From Ponticaulis sp. (GTDB taxonomy: Bacteria; Pseudomonadota; Alphaproteobacteria; Caulobacterales; Hyphomonadaceae): a stretch of 64,000 nt of DNA. The translations under genes were made by a program, and so were the position numbers. Of this stretch, positions 8,461-17,896 are shown piece by piece (position 1 is the first letter of the stretch; every line of letters starts with the position of its first letter). The stretch lies in the NCBI GenBank assembly GCA_002692725.1, contig NZLU01000039.1, positions 248,001 to 312,000 on the forward strand, given 5' to 3'. The notes under the pieces are model-generated. The model did no database searches. It had not been told where the DNA came from and worked only from the letters and a program-made list of their open reading frames with translations.

Positions 8461-9384
8461 ATGTCACAGGATCAAGCGCAGCGAGAGCTGTTGATCGGAA
8501 CTGCGCTTCTTTTTGTCGGCAGTCTCATGCTGGGGTTTGCTGCAATTGGATTGCGCCTTGCCGTGCAGGATGGCGTCGGGGCGCAAACGACTGCACTCTG
8601 GCGCTTTCTGCTCGCACTGCCCATGTTTGGCGTGATCTATGCGTTTCAAAGGCGATTTCCCAAAAAGCCAACGCTGTTTGTGCTGCTCACCGGACTCTTC
8701 TTCGGTCTCGATATTGGCACCTGGCATTTGGCGCTGACCATGACCTCTGTGGCCAATGCGACGTTCATCGTGAACATTGGCAGCATCTGCGTGGGCTTTC
8801 TGGCATGGATATTCCTGAGGGAACGGCCAAGTGTTTTCTGGGGCATTGCTGTTGCGCTCGCGCTCGGTGGCGCGTGGATGTTGTCCCAGGGAGGACAAAG
8901 CGCATCTGGCAGCGGGGGGTATCGCGGCGATCTCGTCGCCTGCATCGCGGCGTGTTTTATTTCTTTCTATTTTTTGTGTGGCCGAATTGCGCGTCGGAAT
9001 ACGCCTGCGCTCGACGTCATTTTCTGGGCGACCATTGTTATGGCGATTGTTGCCGCCGGATACTGCATTTTATTCTCAGAGCCGCTTTTGCCGCAAAAGC
9101 CATCTGATCTCACCTGGCCCTTTTTTATTGCGCTGTTCTCTCATATTGGCGGACAGGCTTTGATTATTGCCGGATTAGGCAAGGCACCCGCAGCCATTGC
9201 AGGGATAATGGTGATCCTGCAGCCGGTGGGGTCGGCGCTGGCGAGCTGGCCCATGTTCGGTGAGGAGCTGGCCTTATTGCAGCTTGCGGGCGCGGCACTT
9301 ATCCTTGTCGCGCTGCTGATCTCACAGATGAATGGTATTTTGCTTCGTCCAAACCGGAAGAACCCAACAAAACTGTCACACTGA
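8461..9384 (+). CDS. EamA/DMT-superfamily membrane transporter
   Basis: 307 residues with about ten hydrophobic helices arranged as two EamA-type halves. The first half contains TMTSVANATFIVNIGSICVG and WIFLRERP, the second GGQALIIAGLGKAPAAIAGI and FGEEL, which are the repeated end-of-half signatures of the drug/metabolite transporter superfamily. It is probably an inner-membrane exporter of small metabolites or amino acids. The substrate cannot be inferred from sequence or from the gluQ neighbour. Confidence 0.9.
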   Translation: MSQDQAQRELLIGTALLFVGSLMLGFAAIGLRLAVQDGVGAQTTALWRFLLALPMFGVIYAFQRRFPKKPTLFVLLTGLFFGLDIGTWHLALTMTSVANATFIVNIGSICVGFLAWIFLRERPSVFWGIAVALALGGAWMLSQGGQSASGSGGYRGDLVACIAACFISFYFLCGRIARRNTPALDVIFWATIVMAIVAAGYCILFSEPLLPQKPSDLTWPFFIALFSHIGGQALIIAGLGKAPAAIAGIMVILQPVGSALASWPMFGEELALLQLAGAALILVALLISQMNGILLRPNRKNPTKLSH

Positions 9385-9432
9385 CATGGTTCAACCACTC
9401 GATCTTCACCTGAACCCAATTGGGAAACGATT

Positions 9433-10965
9433 ATGAAAACTGCGCTGCTCACTACAGGATTTCTGGCAAGCCTTCTGATTGCTGGCTGCAAGACAAACAT
9501 GAGTGCAACGGACACTCAGGATTATGGCCGACAGGCTGTCGTGCCGGTTCAGTCTGAGGATTCCTATTATAAGACGGCGCAGCAGCGGGTAAAAGCTCGT
9601 GCTGAAGCACGAAAAGCCGGGTCAGCCAAAAACGTCATCATTTTCATCGGCGATGGTATGGGCATCTCCACCATCACCGCTGGCCGCATTTATGCCGGGC
9701 AGAAGCAGGGGATGGATGGTGAGAGTTACCAGCTGGCGATGGAGACTTTCCCAAATGTCGCCCTCTCCAAGACTTATGCGCATGATGGGCAGGTCTCAGA
9801 TAGTGCCGCCACGGCGGTCGCCATGGTGTCAGGTGTGAAAACCGATGTGGCGACGCTGGGTCTCAACAAGAATGTTTCGAACGGCAATTGCGCGAGTGCA
9901 GCCGGCAATGAAGTGCAGACCATCTTTGAGATGGCCGAGAATGCTGGTCTGGCGACAGGTATTGTTTCGACCGCCCGGATTACCCACGCAACGCCCGCCT
10001 CAACCTTTGCCAAGTCCGCATCCCGCAATTGGGAAAACGACCGTGATCTGGGGCGGCAGGCAGACCTTGGCTGCGCGGATATTGCGAGCCAGCTGGTTGA
10101 CTGGCCCGCTGGTGATGGATTTGAAGTGGCGATGGGCGGCGGACGCCGGAACTTCATGACCGTGGATCAGGCTGATCCGGAACTGACCGACCGCACCGGA
10201 GGCCGGAACGACGGACGAGACCTGACCGCAGAATGGTCGGCAAAATCCGACAAGCATACCGTCATTTTTGATCAGGCCGGGTTCGATGCCATCGACTTTT
10301 CGACAGATGTGAAAGTTCTTGGTCTGTTTGAGCCATCCCATATGCAATATGAGCTGGATCGCGCCGGTGATGTGTCCGGCGAACCGTCGCTGAAGGATCT
10401 GACTGTCGCAGCAATCGACCGCGTCTCGCAGGAAGAGAATGGCTATGTTCTGATGATTGAAGGTGGTCGGATCGATCACGGACACCATGCCGGCAATGCC
10501 AAGCGCGCCCTGGAAGACACATACGCGCTCGATCAGGCGATCGCAGCCGCGTTGGACAAGGTTGATTTGTCTGAAACGCTGATCATCGTCACAGCGGACC
10601 ACAGCCACACCTTGACGATTGCCGGTTATCCGGCACGGGGCAATCCGATCCTCGGCAAAGCGGCGGCAGGCATTGGAACCTTCCTTAAGGGCGCTGATGG
10701 CAAGCCTTACACCACCCTGGGCTATGCGAATGGTCCGGGTGGCGCGTGCGGCGCTGACGGATGTGAGCGCGCAGATCTCTCCGACGTTGATACAGAAGCG
10801 AACGACTTTGTGCAGCAAGCGCTTGTGCCGAGCGGGTCTGAAACGCATGCGGGCGAGGATGTCGCGATCATGTCGACCGGTGCAGGCTCTGAGCGTGTTG
10901 GCGGTGTGATGGAGCAGAACGAGATCTTTTTCGTCATGGCTCAGTCACTCGGCCTGGTGGATTAA
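9433..10965 (+). CDS. Alkaline phosphatase, lipoprotein
   Basis: A PhoA-superfamily phosphomonoesterase of 510 residues. The lipoprotein signal ends in LIAGC (Cys19), placing the enzyme in the periplasm or on a membrane face. Metal and active-site motifs are in order: FIGDGMG (71-77), VSDSAATAVAMVSG with nucleophile Ser124, EGGRIDHGHHAGN, TADHSHT, and ETHAGEDVA near the C-terminus. A small Cys-bearing insert (GGACGADGCERAD) may form a disulfide. Phosphate scavenging is the expected role; no clear Pho box was seen in the 48-bp upstream gap. Confidence 0.93.
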   Translation: MKTALLTTGFLASLLIAGCKTNMSATDTQDYGRQAVVPVQSEDSYYKTAQQRVKARAEARKAGSAKNVIIFIGDGMGISTITAGRIYAGQKQGMDGESYQLAMETFPNVALSKTYAHDGQVSDSAATAVAMVSGVKTDVATLGLNKNVSNGNCASAAGNEVQTIFEMAENAGLATGIVSTARITHATPASTFAKSASRNWENDRDLGRQADLGCADIASQLVDWPAGDGFEVAMGGGRRNFMTVDQADPELTDRTGGRNDGRDLTAEWSAKSDKHTVIFDQAGFDAIDFSTDVKVLGLFEPSHMQYELDRAGDVSGEPSLKDLTVAAIDRVSQEENGYVLMIEGGRIDHGHHAGNAKRALEDTYALDQAIAAALDKVDLSETLIIVTADHSHTLTIAGYPARGNPILGKAAAGIGTFLKGADGKPYTTLGYANGPGGACGADGCERADLSDVDTEANDFVQQALVPSGSETHAGEDVAIMSTGAGSERVGGVMEQNEIFFVMAQSLGLVD

Positions 10966-10983
10966 CCAGCGTCAAAATCTGAT

Positions 10984-11013
10984 CGTCCACGCCCTATCTA
11001 CAGGGCGTGGACG
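10984..11013. terminator. Perfect 12-bp hairpin between convergent genes
   Basis: CGTCCACGCCCT (10984-10995) pairs perfectly with 11002-11013 around the loop ATCTAC. It lies between the stops of alkaline phosphatase and acyl-CoA synthetase. There is no T-run on either side, so termination may rely on the hairpin alone or on Rho. Confidence 0.65.
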
Positions 11014-11044
11014 TATGATCCTTTGGCGACTCGATCGTTTCGGA

Positions 11045-12841
11045 TCAGAAATGAATTTCTCCGGCCTCGATTTTCGTCTGAATTTCGGGTGTCAGCTCGA
11101 CATATTCGTTGGCTTGCGGCAGTCGCACAAAGACGGGATCTTCAATTTTCGAAACATCAAAGCCCTGATCCACCAGGTCAATTTTGCGGAATTTCAGTGT
11201 GCCGGTTGTGGTCGCTTCTTTCTGTATACGGACGAAAACCGGACGCGCATAATGCGGTAGCGCGCGGTCGACGTGTTCTGCAAAGGCTTTGCCGTCGAAT
11301 TGAGCGCCGTCTTCAAGCATGATTGCTGCCATTCCGGCGCGGCCCTCCGTGTGCGGAATATCAATGCCATAGACGTTTGGAAGGCTGATTCCCGGGAAGT
11401 CTGCAATCGCTTCTGAGACTTGCGTGGTGGAGACGTTTTCGGATTTCCAGCGATAGGTGTCGCCAATCCGGTCCACGAAATAGATGAAATAATGCTCGTC
11501 ACGCTTCATCAGATCGCCGGTGCGAAACCACATATCGCCGGGCTTGAAAACGTCACGCAATATCTTCTTCTCGGTCTGTGAAGGGTCTTTATAGCCTTCA
11601 AAGCGCTGGCGAGGGGCGTCGGTGATTTCGCCTATGGCTTCGCCGACTTCGCCCGCGTCGGTTTCCTGGCAAAACCCGTCCTCACCGCGGATGGGCTGTT
11701 CCGTTTCGACATCGAAACGAACGATCCGAGACCTGATTTTGTCTTTGATATAAGGCGGTAGTCGGCCCACCGCGCCGATCTTACCGTTGAAATTGACAAA
11801 GGACACATTGCCTTCGGTCGAGCCGTAAAACTCGATCAGATGTTTGATGCCGAACCGGTCTTCAAACTGTTTCCAGACTTCAGCGCTCATGCCATTGCCA
11901 AAGCCGGTTCGGATAGAATGCGCCCGTTCGTCCGGATGCGGAGGAGCGCTGACGAGATAGCGGCAAAGCTCGCCAATATAGACGAAACTCGTTGCCTTGT
12001 GTTCGACTGCGTCGCTCCAGAATTCACTCGCTGAGAATTTATGCTTCAGAATAAGCGTCGCGCCGGTGAGGAAGGCCTGACCCACCCCGCAAATGCCACC
12101 CGTGGCATGGTATAATGGAAGGGGCAGATAAATCCGGTCGCGTTCCGTGATTTTGCAGGCATCGATGAAGCCGCGCATCATGCCCAGCACGCGGGATTGG
12201 GTGAGTTTCGCCGCTTTGGGCAGGCCCGTCGTGCCCGATGTATAGATATAAAGGCAGATATCGCGTGCTCGAATACTTTCGCGATGGGTAGGCGAGGGAC
12301 GCGATGTTGGCAGCGCAGGAAAATGCGGCTCGATGGCCTCGGCGCCCTTAACCTCTCCGCCAAGCGACCAGACCGATAAGCTGTCTGCGAATTCAGCGCG
12401 GGTGGACTGGAAGGCGGCATCAAGCGCGGCATCGACAAACAGGGCGCGGGCATCGGCGATTTCAACGCAATGCTTGAGGCCCGAGCCTGTCAGATTGGTG
12501 TTGATGAGGGCAGACACCACGCCGACTTTCGCCATGCCCAGCCAGAAGGCGAGGTAATCGGGCCGGTTTTCCATCAAAAGCGCAATTGTGTCGCCCGGTT
12601 TAAAGCCCTGTTTCAGGGCCCAATGTGCATACTGGTTGGCGCGTTGATCCAGCTCGCCATAGGTGAACAGACGATCTTCATAGCGCAGAGCGACATTGGA
12701 TTTGTACTGATCGACCCGTTCTTCAAATACATCGGCCACCCGCACGGGGTCATCTGGCTGAATGGAGCCAATCCGTTTCAGGGTCTTTCGAACGCCATTG
12801 AAATAGACGAATTCGCGTTTGATGGCGTCGAACAGCTCCAT
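11045..12841 (-). CDS. Long-chain fatty acyl-CoA synthetase (FATP/FadD-like)
   Basis: An AMP-forming ligase of 598 residues from MELFDAIKRE; the upstream CAGGGAG supports this start over a TTG 63 bases earlier. The P-loop YTSGTTGLPKAAKLT, the adenylation motif EFYGSTEGNVSF and the hinge/Asp motif DMWFRTGDLM are present. The terminal part TGTLKFRKIDLVDQGFD resembles SLC27/FATP-type very-long-chain acyl-CoA synthetases more than E. coli FadD. It should activate imported fatty acids for beta-oxidation or lipid synthesis. It is divergent from the ArsC-like gene. Confidence 0.9.
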   Translation of the reverse strand: MELFDAIKREFVYFNGVRKTLKRIGSIQPDDPVRVADVFEERVDQYKSNVALRYEDRLFTYGELDQRANQYAHWALKQGFKPGDTIALLMENRPDYLAFWLGMAKVGVVSALINTNLTGSGLKHCVEIADARALFVDAALDAAFQSTRAEFADSLSVWSLGGEVKGAEAIEPHFPALPTSRPSPTHRESIRARDICLYIYTSGTTGLPKAAKLTQSRVLGMMRGFIDACKITERDRIYLPLPLYHATGGICGVGQAFLTGATLILKHKFSASEFWSDAVEHKATSFVYIGELCRYLVSAPPHPDERAHSIRTGFGNGMSAEVWKQFEDRFGIKHLIEFYGSTEGNVSFVNFNGKIGAVGRLPPYIKDKIRSRIVRFDVETEQPIRGEDGFCQETDAGEVGEAIGEITDAPRQRFEGYKDPSQTEKKILRDVFKPGDMWFRTGDLMKRDEHYFIYFVDRIGDTYRWKSENVSTTQVSEAIADFPGISLPNVYGIDIPHTEGRAGMAAIMLEDGAQFDGKAFAEHVDRALPHYARPVFVRIQKEATTTGTLKFRKIDLVDQGFDVSKIEDPVFVRLPQANEYVELTPEIQTKIEAGEIHF

Positions 12842-12945
12842 AATGCTTTGTTCTCCCTGATATCTGGCCGTTTCCATTCTGATATGGGAAGGGTTTTCAG
12901 GCAATCAAACGGAACACACACAGCAGTGATAAGCGGAGATCCAAA

Positions 12946-13290
12946 ATGAGCCTGACCCTTTATGGCCTGAAAAACTGCGACACCTGCAAAAAAGCGTTGA
13001 AGGCCCTGGAAAGCGCCGGAAAGACTGTGACTTTCGTGGATATCCGTACTGAGGCCGATCTTGCCGGCAAGGTGCCCGAATGGCTGGCCGCCAGCGACGT
13101 TAAGACGCTGGTGAATTCGCGCTCCACCACCTGGCGCGGGCTATCGGATGAAGAGAAGGCCAGCGTTGAAACCGGCGGCGCAGAGGCGCTTCTGATCGCC
13201 AATCCAACCCTGATCAAGCGCCCAGTGATCGAAGCGGGCAATGAAGTCTATGTCGGTTGGACGAAGCAAGTAGAGGCGGCGTTGGTTTAG
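12946..13290 (+). CDS. ArsC/Spx family (YffB-like) thioredoxin-fold protein
   Basis: A 114-residue thioredoxin-fold protein with NCDTCKKA (residues 10-17) near the N-terminus and the cis-Pro region TLIKRPVIE. It matches the ArsC/Spx/MgsR family. Unlike most YffB-type members (often CDTxKK), it has a full CxxC pair. It is more likely a glutathione-dependent thiol reductase than an arsenate reductase, because no ars genes are nearby. Its 3' end overlaps the convergent ACT-domain gene by 4 bases. Confidence 0.85.
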   Translation: MSLTLYGLKNCDTCKKALKALESAGKTVTFVDIRTEADLAGKVPEWLAASDVKTLVNSRSTTWRGLSDEEKASVETGGAEALLIANPTLIKRPVIEAGNEVYVGWTKQVEAALV

Positions 13291-13694
13291 AATTGTTCCG
13301 CATCCGCGGCCATTGCCTTGAGCGCGCTCAACGCCTCGTCGGCACGGTCTTCCGGGACAAAGAGATGGTCATGAAAGAAGGCGGAAACGGCATTTACGGG
13401 GATGCCATGCCGGGCCAGCTGGGTCGTGATGGCTGCGAGAAAGCCAACCGCCTCGAGTGAGGAATGAATGTTAAGCGTGATCTGGCGGCAGGGAAAACTG
13501 TAGGGCAGAGAATAGCGCTCGGCCATTTCGCGCGTGATGATCAGGGTCTGGCCTTCAGCTTCCTGAAATACCATGACCGGTTCGAGTTCGGGTGGGCAGG
13601 GCGTCTCACTGTAGTCTGCAAACACAAAGGTGTTGGGCTTCAGCACGGGCTGCATGGACCGGATGAGCGCATCGAGATTTGTTTCGCCCACCAT
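13287..13694 (-). CDS. ACT-domain protein
   Basis: 135 residues from MVGETNLDAL; the ATG overlaps the trkH stop codon (TGATG), so translation is probably coupled. The second half (LEAVGFLAAITTQLARHGIPVN) is an ACT/CASTOR-like fold with the usual 'GFLA.IT..L...GI' signature, and the first half (PVMVFQEAEGQTLIITREMAE) looks like a second degenerate ACT repeat. Such small proteins bind amino acids, but the ligand is unknown. It is the last gene of the metZ-apaG-trkH operon. Confidence 0.85.
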   Translation of the reverse strand: MVGETNLDALIRSMQPVLKPNTFVFADYSETPCPPELEPVMVFQEAEGQTLIITREMAERYSLPYSFPCRQITLNIHSSLEAVGFLAAITTQLARHGIPVNAVSAFFHDHLFVPEDRADEALSALKAMAADAEQF

Positions 13695-15145
13695 CACGCT
13701 CTCCAGAAGCGAGGGGTGAGCACAACGAAAATGGTGAGAAGCTCGAGACGGCCAAAGATCATCGAGATGGAGCAGACCCATTTTGCAAAAGGGTGAAGCG
13801 ATTGGAACGTGCCGGAGGGGCCGAAGATATGGCCGAGCGCAGGCCCGACGTTTGAGATGGAGGTTGCGGAGGTCGAGACCGCGGATAGCGTGTCCAGCCC
13901 GGTGAGGGATAAAAGCACCGTGCCGATCGAGAAGACGAAGAGATAGAGGAAGATGAAAATCATCACCGATTGCAGCACGTCTTCGCGCACGGGGCGGCCG
14001 CCATAATTCACGATCAGAACACGGTTCGGGCTGAGCATTTGCCGCGTGTAGGTCCAGAAGGTTCGCAGCATGATCTCAACCCGGAAGACGTTCATCCCGC
14101 AGGAGGCAGAGCCTGCGCATCCGCCAATGAACATGAGCGAGAAGAAGATGATTTCCGGCAGGCTGCCCCATTGCCCGTAATCGGTCGTCGAATACCCAGT
14201 GCCGGTGATGATTGAGAGGACACTGAAGAGTGTATCGCGCAGCAAATGCTCATCATGGCGGATGAAATAGGTCTGTGGGTGAAAGCGGACGCAGACATAA
14301 AGAATGATAACGGCGAGCACGACCACGCCCAGAAAAAAGCGTGGTTGCGGGTCACGCCAGATCGACTGAAACCGCCCATACAGCACCACCAGCATGGTCG
14401 AGAAGGGCAGGCCCGCCAGGAACATGAACACAATGGCGACTTCGATCACCCGACTGTCGGCATATTTTCCAATGGAGGAATCGCTGGTCGAATAGCCGCC
14501 GGCTGCCATGGTTGTCATGGCATGGTTCACGGCGTCGAAAATTGTCATCCCGGCAATGACATAGCAGATGCCGCAGATCACAGTGAGGGCGATATAGAGC
14601 CAGGTGATCTGCTTGGCGATCTCGGCCACGCGCGGCAGGAATTTGTCTGACACGTCGGAAGATTCCGCCTTGAAGAGCTGCATACCCCCCACGCGCAGCA
14701 TGGGCAGAACTGCGAGCGCGGTCACAATAATACCAACCCCGCCAATCCATTGCAGGATGGAGCGCCAGAGGAGAAGGCCTTTTTGTTCCTCGTCGAGGCC
14801 TGTCATGATGGTGGCGCCGGTTGTGGTGAGGCCTGAAACGGTCTCAAACACCGCGTCGGTGAAGTTAAAGCCCAGCGCCAGGAAGGGCAGCGCCGCCGCA
14901 ATGGGCAGCACAATCCAGACCAGCGAGGTGAGCAGAAAGGCTTCCCGCGGGCCGGATTTCGCATCGCTTTTCCCGGTCGCAATGGTGAGGACGCCGCCGA
15001 TGACGACGAGAATAAATCCCGTCAGTCCGAATACGCCCCAGCTTTCGGCTTCGGTGAAAAAATCGACGATTGCGCATGGGCCCATAGCCCCACCGGTCAG
15101 CATCAACAGGATGCCGAGAGCAGACAATATGGGCTGGACGCGCAT
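13694..15145 (-). CDS. trkH: Potassium uptake membrane subunit TrkH
   Basis: A 483-residue integral membrane protein with the repeated pore motifs of Trk/Ktr channels, for example FETVSGLTTTGATIM, TMAAGGYSTSD, SIITGTGYSTTDYG and SATSISNVGPALG. The C-terminus GRLELLTIFVVLTPRFWRA is characteristic of TrkH. It conducts K+ with a TrkA regulatory ring; no trkA lies in the window. It starts 6 bases after apaG and its stop overlaps the ACT gene start, so it belongs to the metZ operon. Confidence 0.95.
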   Translation of the reverse strand: MRVQPILSALGILLMLTGGAMGPCAIVDFFTEAESWGVFGLTGFILVVIGGVLTIATGKSDAKSGPREAFLLTSLVWIVLPIAAALPFLALGFNFTDAVFETVSGLTTTGATIMTGLDEEQKGLLLWRSILQWIGGVGIIVTALAVLPMLRVGGMQLFKAESSDVSDKFLPRVAEIAKQITWLYIALTVICGICYVIAGMTIFDAVNHAMTTMAAGGYSTSDSSIGKYADSRVIEVAIVFMFLAGLPFSTMLVVLYGRFQSIWRDPQPRFFLGVVVLAVIILYVCVRFHPQTYFIRHDEHLLRDTLFSVLSIITGTGYSTTDYGQWGSLPEIIFFSLMFIGGCAGSASCGMNVFRVEIMLRTFWTYTRQMLSPNRVLIVNYGGRPVREDVLQSVMIFIFLYLFVFSIGTVLLSLTGLDTLSAVSTSATSISNVGPALGHIFGPSGTFQSLHPFAKWVCSISMIFGRLELLTIFVVLTPRFWRA

Positions 15146-15151
15146 GTTTGG

Positions 15152-15565
15152 TTAGTTCCGGCGAGCCGTTTCGTGCGGGCTATCGAGGGAGAAGGCCGGA
15201 ACGGTGACGTCAAATTCCAGACCGTCTTCCCGACGCATCCCGTAATGCCCGGACATAATGCCTGAAGGCTCGGCCAGCGGACAGCCGCTGACATAGAAAT
15301 AGGTTTCGCCCGGCGCGAGCACAGGCTGTTCACCCACCACGCCTTCGCCATCAACAATCTGGCGACGGCCGACGGAATCGGTGATTTCCCAGTGACGGTC
15401 GATCAGCTGGATCGTGTGGTCGACATTGTTTTCGATCTGGACTGTATAACGCCAGAGAAAACGACGCCCTGCCGGATCGGATTCCTCATCCATGAATTCC
15501 GGAAGAACCCGTACGGTTACACCCCATGTTTCCAGATTGTATGGAAAAACGACGTCTTCGGTCAT
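15152..15565 (-). CDS. apaG: ApaG domain protein
   Basis: A 137-residue ApaG, an all-beta Fn3-like fold. The hallmark PVLAPGETYFYVSGCPLAEPSG is split here as LAPGETYFYVSG and CPLAEPSGIMSGHY. The gene is linked to Co2+ resistance and Mg2+ homeostasis in enterobacteria, but its biochemical role is unsettled. It overlaps the metZ stop by 4 bases; adjacency to metZ is a frequent alphaproteobacterial arrangement. Confidence 0.94.
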   Translation of the reverse strand: MTEDVVFPYNLETWGVTVRVLPEFMDEESDPAGRRFLWRYTVQIENNVDHTIQLIDRHWEITDSVGRRQIVDGEGVVGEQPVLAPGETYFYVSGCPLAEPSGIMSGHYGMRREDGLEFDVTVPAFSLDSPHETARRN

Positions 15566-16758
15566 TCGGTTTTGGCTCCATCGAGTGCGGACACAACATC
15601 CGCGATGAGATCATTTGCATCTTCCAGGCCAATTGAAAGCCGAACCCAGGATTCGTCCAGCCCCATGCTTGCGCGTTCTTCTTCCGAGAGTGCGCGGTGG
15701 GTTGTGGTTGCCGGGTGGCAGGCCAGAGATTTTGCGTCGCCCAGATTGTTGGAAATGCCAAACAGGTTGAGACCATTCAGGAATTTGAAGGCCGCCTCTT
15801 GTCCGCCTTTCAGAGACATGGCGATCAGCGTGCCGCCGGAGGTCATCTGTTTGGAATGAACCGCATAATGCGGATGGTCGGACCGGCCCGGATAGCGCAA
15901 CTGAGCGACTGCATCATGCGCGGCCATTACGTCTGCCAAGGCTGCCGCATTCTGGGACTGCCGTTCAACGCGCAGATTAAGTGTCTCCAGGCCCTTTAGA
16001 ACGACCCAGGCGTTAAACGGTGAAATGCTCGGCCCCATATGGCGGATATAGGGGTCGATGATCTCTTCCATATCTTTCTGCGGGCCCAGAATGAGGCCTG
16101 CCAGAACACGGCCGCCGCCATCCATATGCTTGGTCGCGGAATAGACCACCCAGTCCGCGCCCAGCTCGAACGGGCTTTGCAGAAGCGGGGTGGCGAACAC
16201 ATTGTCGACAATCAGTTGCGCGCCGGCTTTGTGTGCCAGCTCAGAGACCGCCTTGATATCAACGGCATCCAGCATTGGATTGGCCGGGCTTTCGACCAGA
16301 ACAAGCTTGGTCGGCTTGGAGAGCGCGCGCTCCCAGGCTTCCATATCCATGCCGTCGACGAATTCAGTTTCAACGCCAAATTTCGGCAGCTGATTGCCCA
16401 GAATCCAGCGGCACGACCCGAACAGAGCGCTTGCGCCCACCACCCGGTCGCCCTGTTCAATCGGCGCCGTCAGCATGGAGGAAATTGCGCCCATACCAGA
16501 GGCCAGCGCGCGGCAGGCTTCTGCGCCTTCCAGAATGCGCATCCGCTCTTCCAGCATGGAGACGGTCGGGTTGTTATAACGGGAATAGACATAACCGCCG
16601 ATCTCGCCAGCCATGCGCGCCTGAGCCTGCTCGGCGGAATCATACAAATATCCGGAGGTCAGGATCAGCGCTTCACTGGTTTCCTGCCATTGAGATCGCT
16701 CGGTGCCGCCATGCACAAGCTTGGTGGCTTTTCCGTATTTCTCAGCGTCAGAACTCAT
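15562..16758 (-). CDS. metZ: O-succinylhomoserine sulfhydrylase
   Basis: A PLP-dependent Cys/Met-metabolism enzyme of 398 residues that makes homocysteine from O-succinylhomoserine and sulfide. The PLP lysine is Lys210 in YSATKHMDGGG, the PLP-ring Asp is Asp185 in LIVDN, and YSRYNNPT (58-65) contributes the partner-subunit Arg/Tyr. Length and motifs fit MetZ better than cystathionine synthase. It heads a tight four-gene operon. I looked for a SAM-II type riboswitch in the 59 bases before the divergent dCTP deaminase and saw none. Confidence 0.92.
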   Translation of the reverse strand: MSSDAEKYGKATKLVHGGTERSQWQETSEALILTSGYLYDSAEQAQARMAGEIGGYVYSRYNNPTVSMLEERMRILEGAEACRALASGMGAISSMLTAPIEQGDRVVGASALFGSCRWILGNQLPKFGVETEFVDGMDMEAWERALSKPTKLVLVESPANPMLDAVDIKAVSELAHKAGAQLIVDNVFATPLLQSPFELGADWVVYSATKHMDGGGRVLAGLILGPQKDMEEIIDPYIRHMGPSISPFNAWVVLKGLETLNLRVERQSQNAAALADVMAAHDAVAQLRYPGRSDHPHYAVHSKQMTSGGTLIAMSLKGGQEAAFKFLNGLNLFGISNNLGDAKSLACHPATTTHRALSEEERASMGLDESWVRLSIGLEDANDLIADVVSALDGAKTE

Positions 16759-16817
16759 AGTCGGGCCTTTTCAGAACAGGAGCGCGGGCATAGAGACTTG
16801 CGTCCGCCTTCGTCAAG

Positions 16818-17867
16818 GTGAAGGTTGGGTTAGCCATAGTACAAAATGAGTCGGACCCGATAGTGAGTTTTTCCAGCGGCATACTTGCAGACCACCAGAT
16901 AGAGACGCTGATCGCCGAAGGATTCATCAGTTCTGATGAGGGATTGGAGGCCTTACAGGTCCAGCCTGCGAGCCTTGATCTCCGGCTCGGAACGAAGGCC
17001 TACCGGCTGCGGGCAAGCTTTTTGCCGAATGGGCGGGCGGTTGAAGACTGCCTGACCGATGATGTGCTGATGCACACAATTGATCTGACGGATGGCGCGG
17101 TTCTGGAAACCGGCTGTGTCTATCTCGTGCCATTGCAGGAGACTATCACACTGCCTACAGGCCTCACGGCAACCGCGAACCCGAAAAGCTCCACCGGACG
17201 GATCGATGTGTTTGTGCGGCTGATCGCAGACGGCGTATCGCGTTTTGATGGCGTGCCGGATGGGTATTCCGGGCCGCTCTATGCCGAGGTTTCCCCTCGC
17301 ACCTATTCGGTTTTGGCGAGGCCGGGTGATCGTTTGTTGCAGATGCGGTTCCGGTCGGGCAAGCACACGCCAACCGAGACGCTTGATTTCTCCGTGCATC
17401 TCGAGCCCTTGCAGGATGGCCTGATCGGCTATCGCGCGCGACGCCATTCCCGCGTTCTGGACCTCTCGAAAATTGGAGGTCATCCGATCAGGGATTATTG
17501 GGAGCCGGTTTATGCGCAGAATTCCAGGCTTATTCTGGACCCGGATGAATTTTACATTCTCGCCTCGAAGGAGTTTGTGACTATTCCGGTCGACCGGGCG
17601 GCCGAGATGGCGCCCATCGCGCCCGATCTCGGCGAGTTCCGTGCCCATTATGCAGGTTTTTTCGATCCGGGATTTGGCTGCGAAGGCGTGGAAGGCCGGG
17701 CCGTACTGGAAGTGCGGGGCCGGGATGTTCCTTTCGTTCTGGAGCATGGCCAGCCGGTGGGGCGGCTTGTCTATGAGGTCATGTCCGAAAACCCGCGATC
17801 GCCTTATGGCGGGCAGGGCTCAAACTATCAGGGCCAGGGCCTGAAGCTGTCCAAGCATTTTGGGTGA
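16818..17867 (+). CDS. dcd: 2'-deoxycytidine 5'-triphosphate deaminase, long form
   Basis: 349 residues from a GTG; a second GTG at 16863 (giving VSFSSGILADHQIE) may be the true start, since relatives begin close to the GIL motif. The protein holds two dUTPase-fold halves. The first contains LQVQPASLDLRLG and ANPKSSTGRIDVFVRL, the second FRAHYAGFFDPGFG and LEHGQPVGRLVYE. This is the alphaproteobacterial double-domain version of dCTP deaminase, supplying dUTP for dTMP synthesis. It is divergent from metZ. Confidence 0.9.
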   Translation: MKVGLAIVQNESDPIVSFSSGILADHQIETLIAEGFISSDEGLEALQVQPASLDLRLGTKAYRLRASFLPNGRAVEDCLTDDVLMHTIDLTDGAVLETGCVYLVPLQETITLPTGLTATANPKSSTGRIDVFVRLIADGVSRFDGVPDGYSGPLYAEVSPRTYSVLARPGDRLLQMRFRSGKHTPTETLDFSVHLEPLQDGLIGYRARRHSRVLDLSKIGGHPIRDYWEPVYAQNSRLILDPDEFYILASKEFVTIPVDRAAEMAPIAPDLGEFRAHYAGFFDPGFGCEGVEGRAVLEVRGRDVPFVLEHGQPVGRLVYEVMSENPRSPYGGQGSNYQGQGLKLSKHFG

Positions 17868-17896
17868 TAGGCAGGGCGTGATATAGTCGGGCGGAT

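Noticed and set aside
16759-16817. SAM riboswitch upstream of metZ
   Set aside because: The short region lacks the SAM-II pseudoknot core and any stable stem of the right form.
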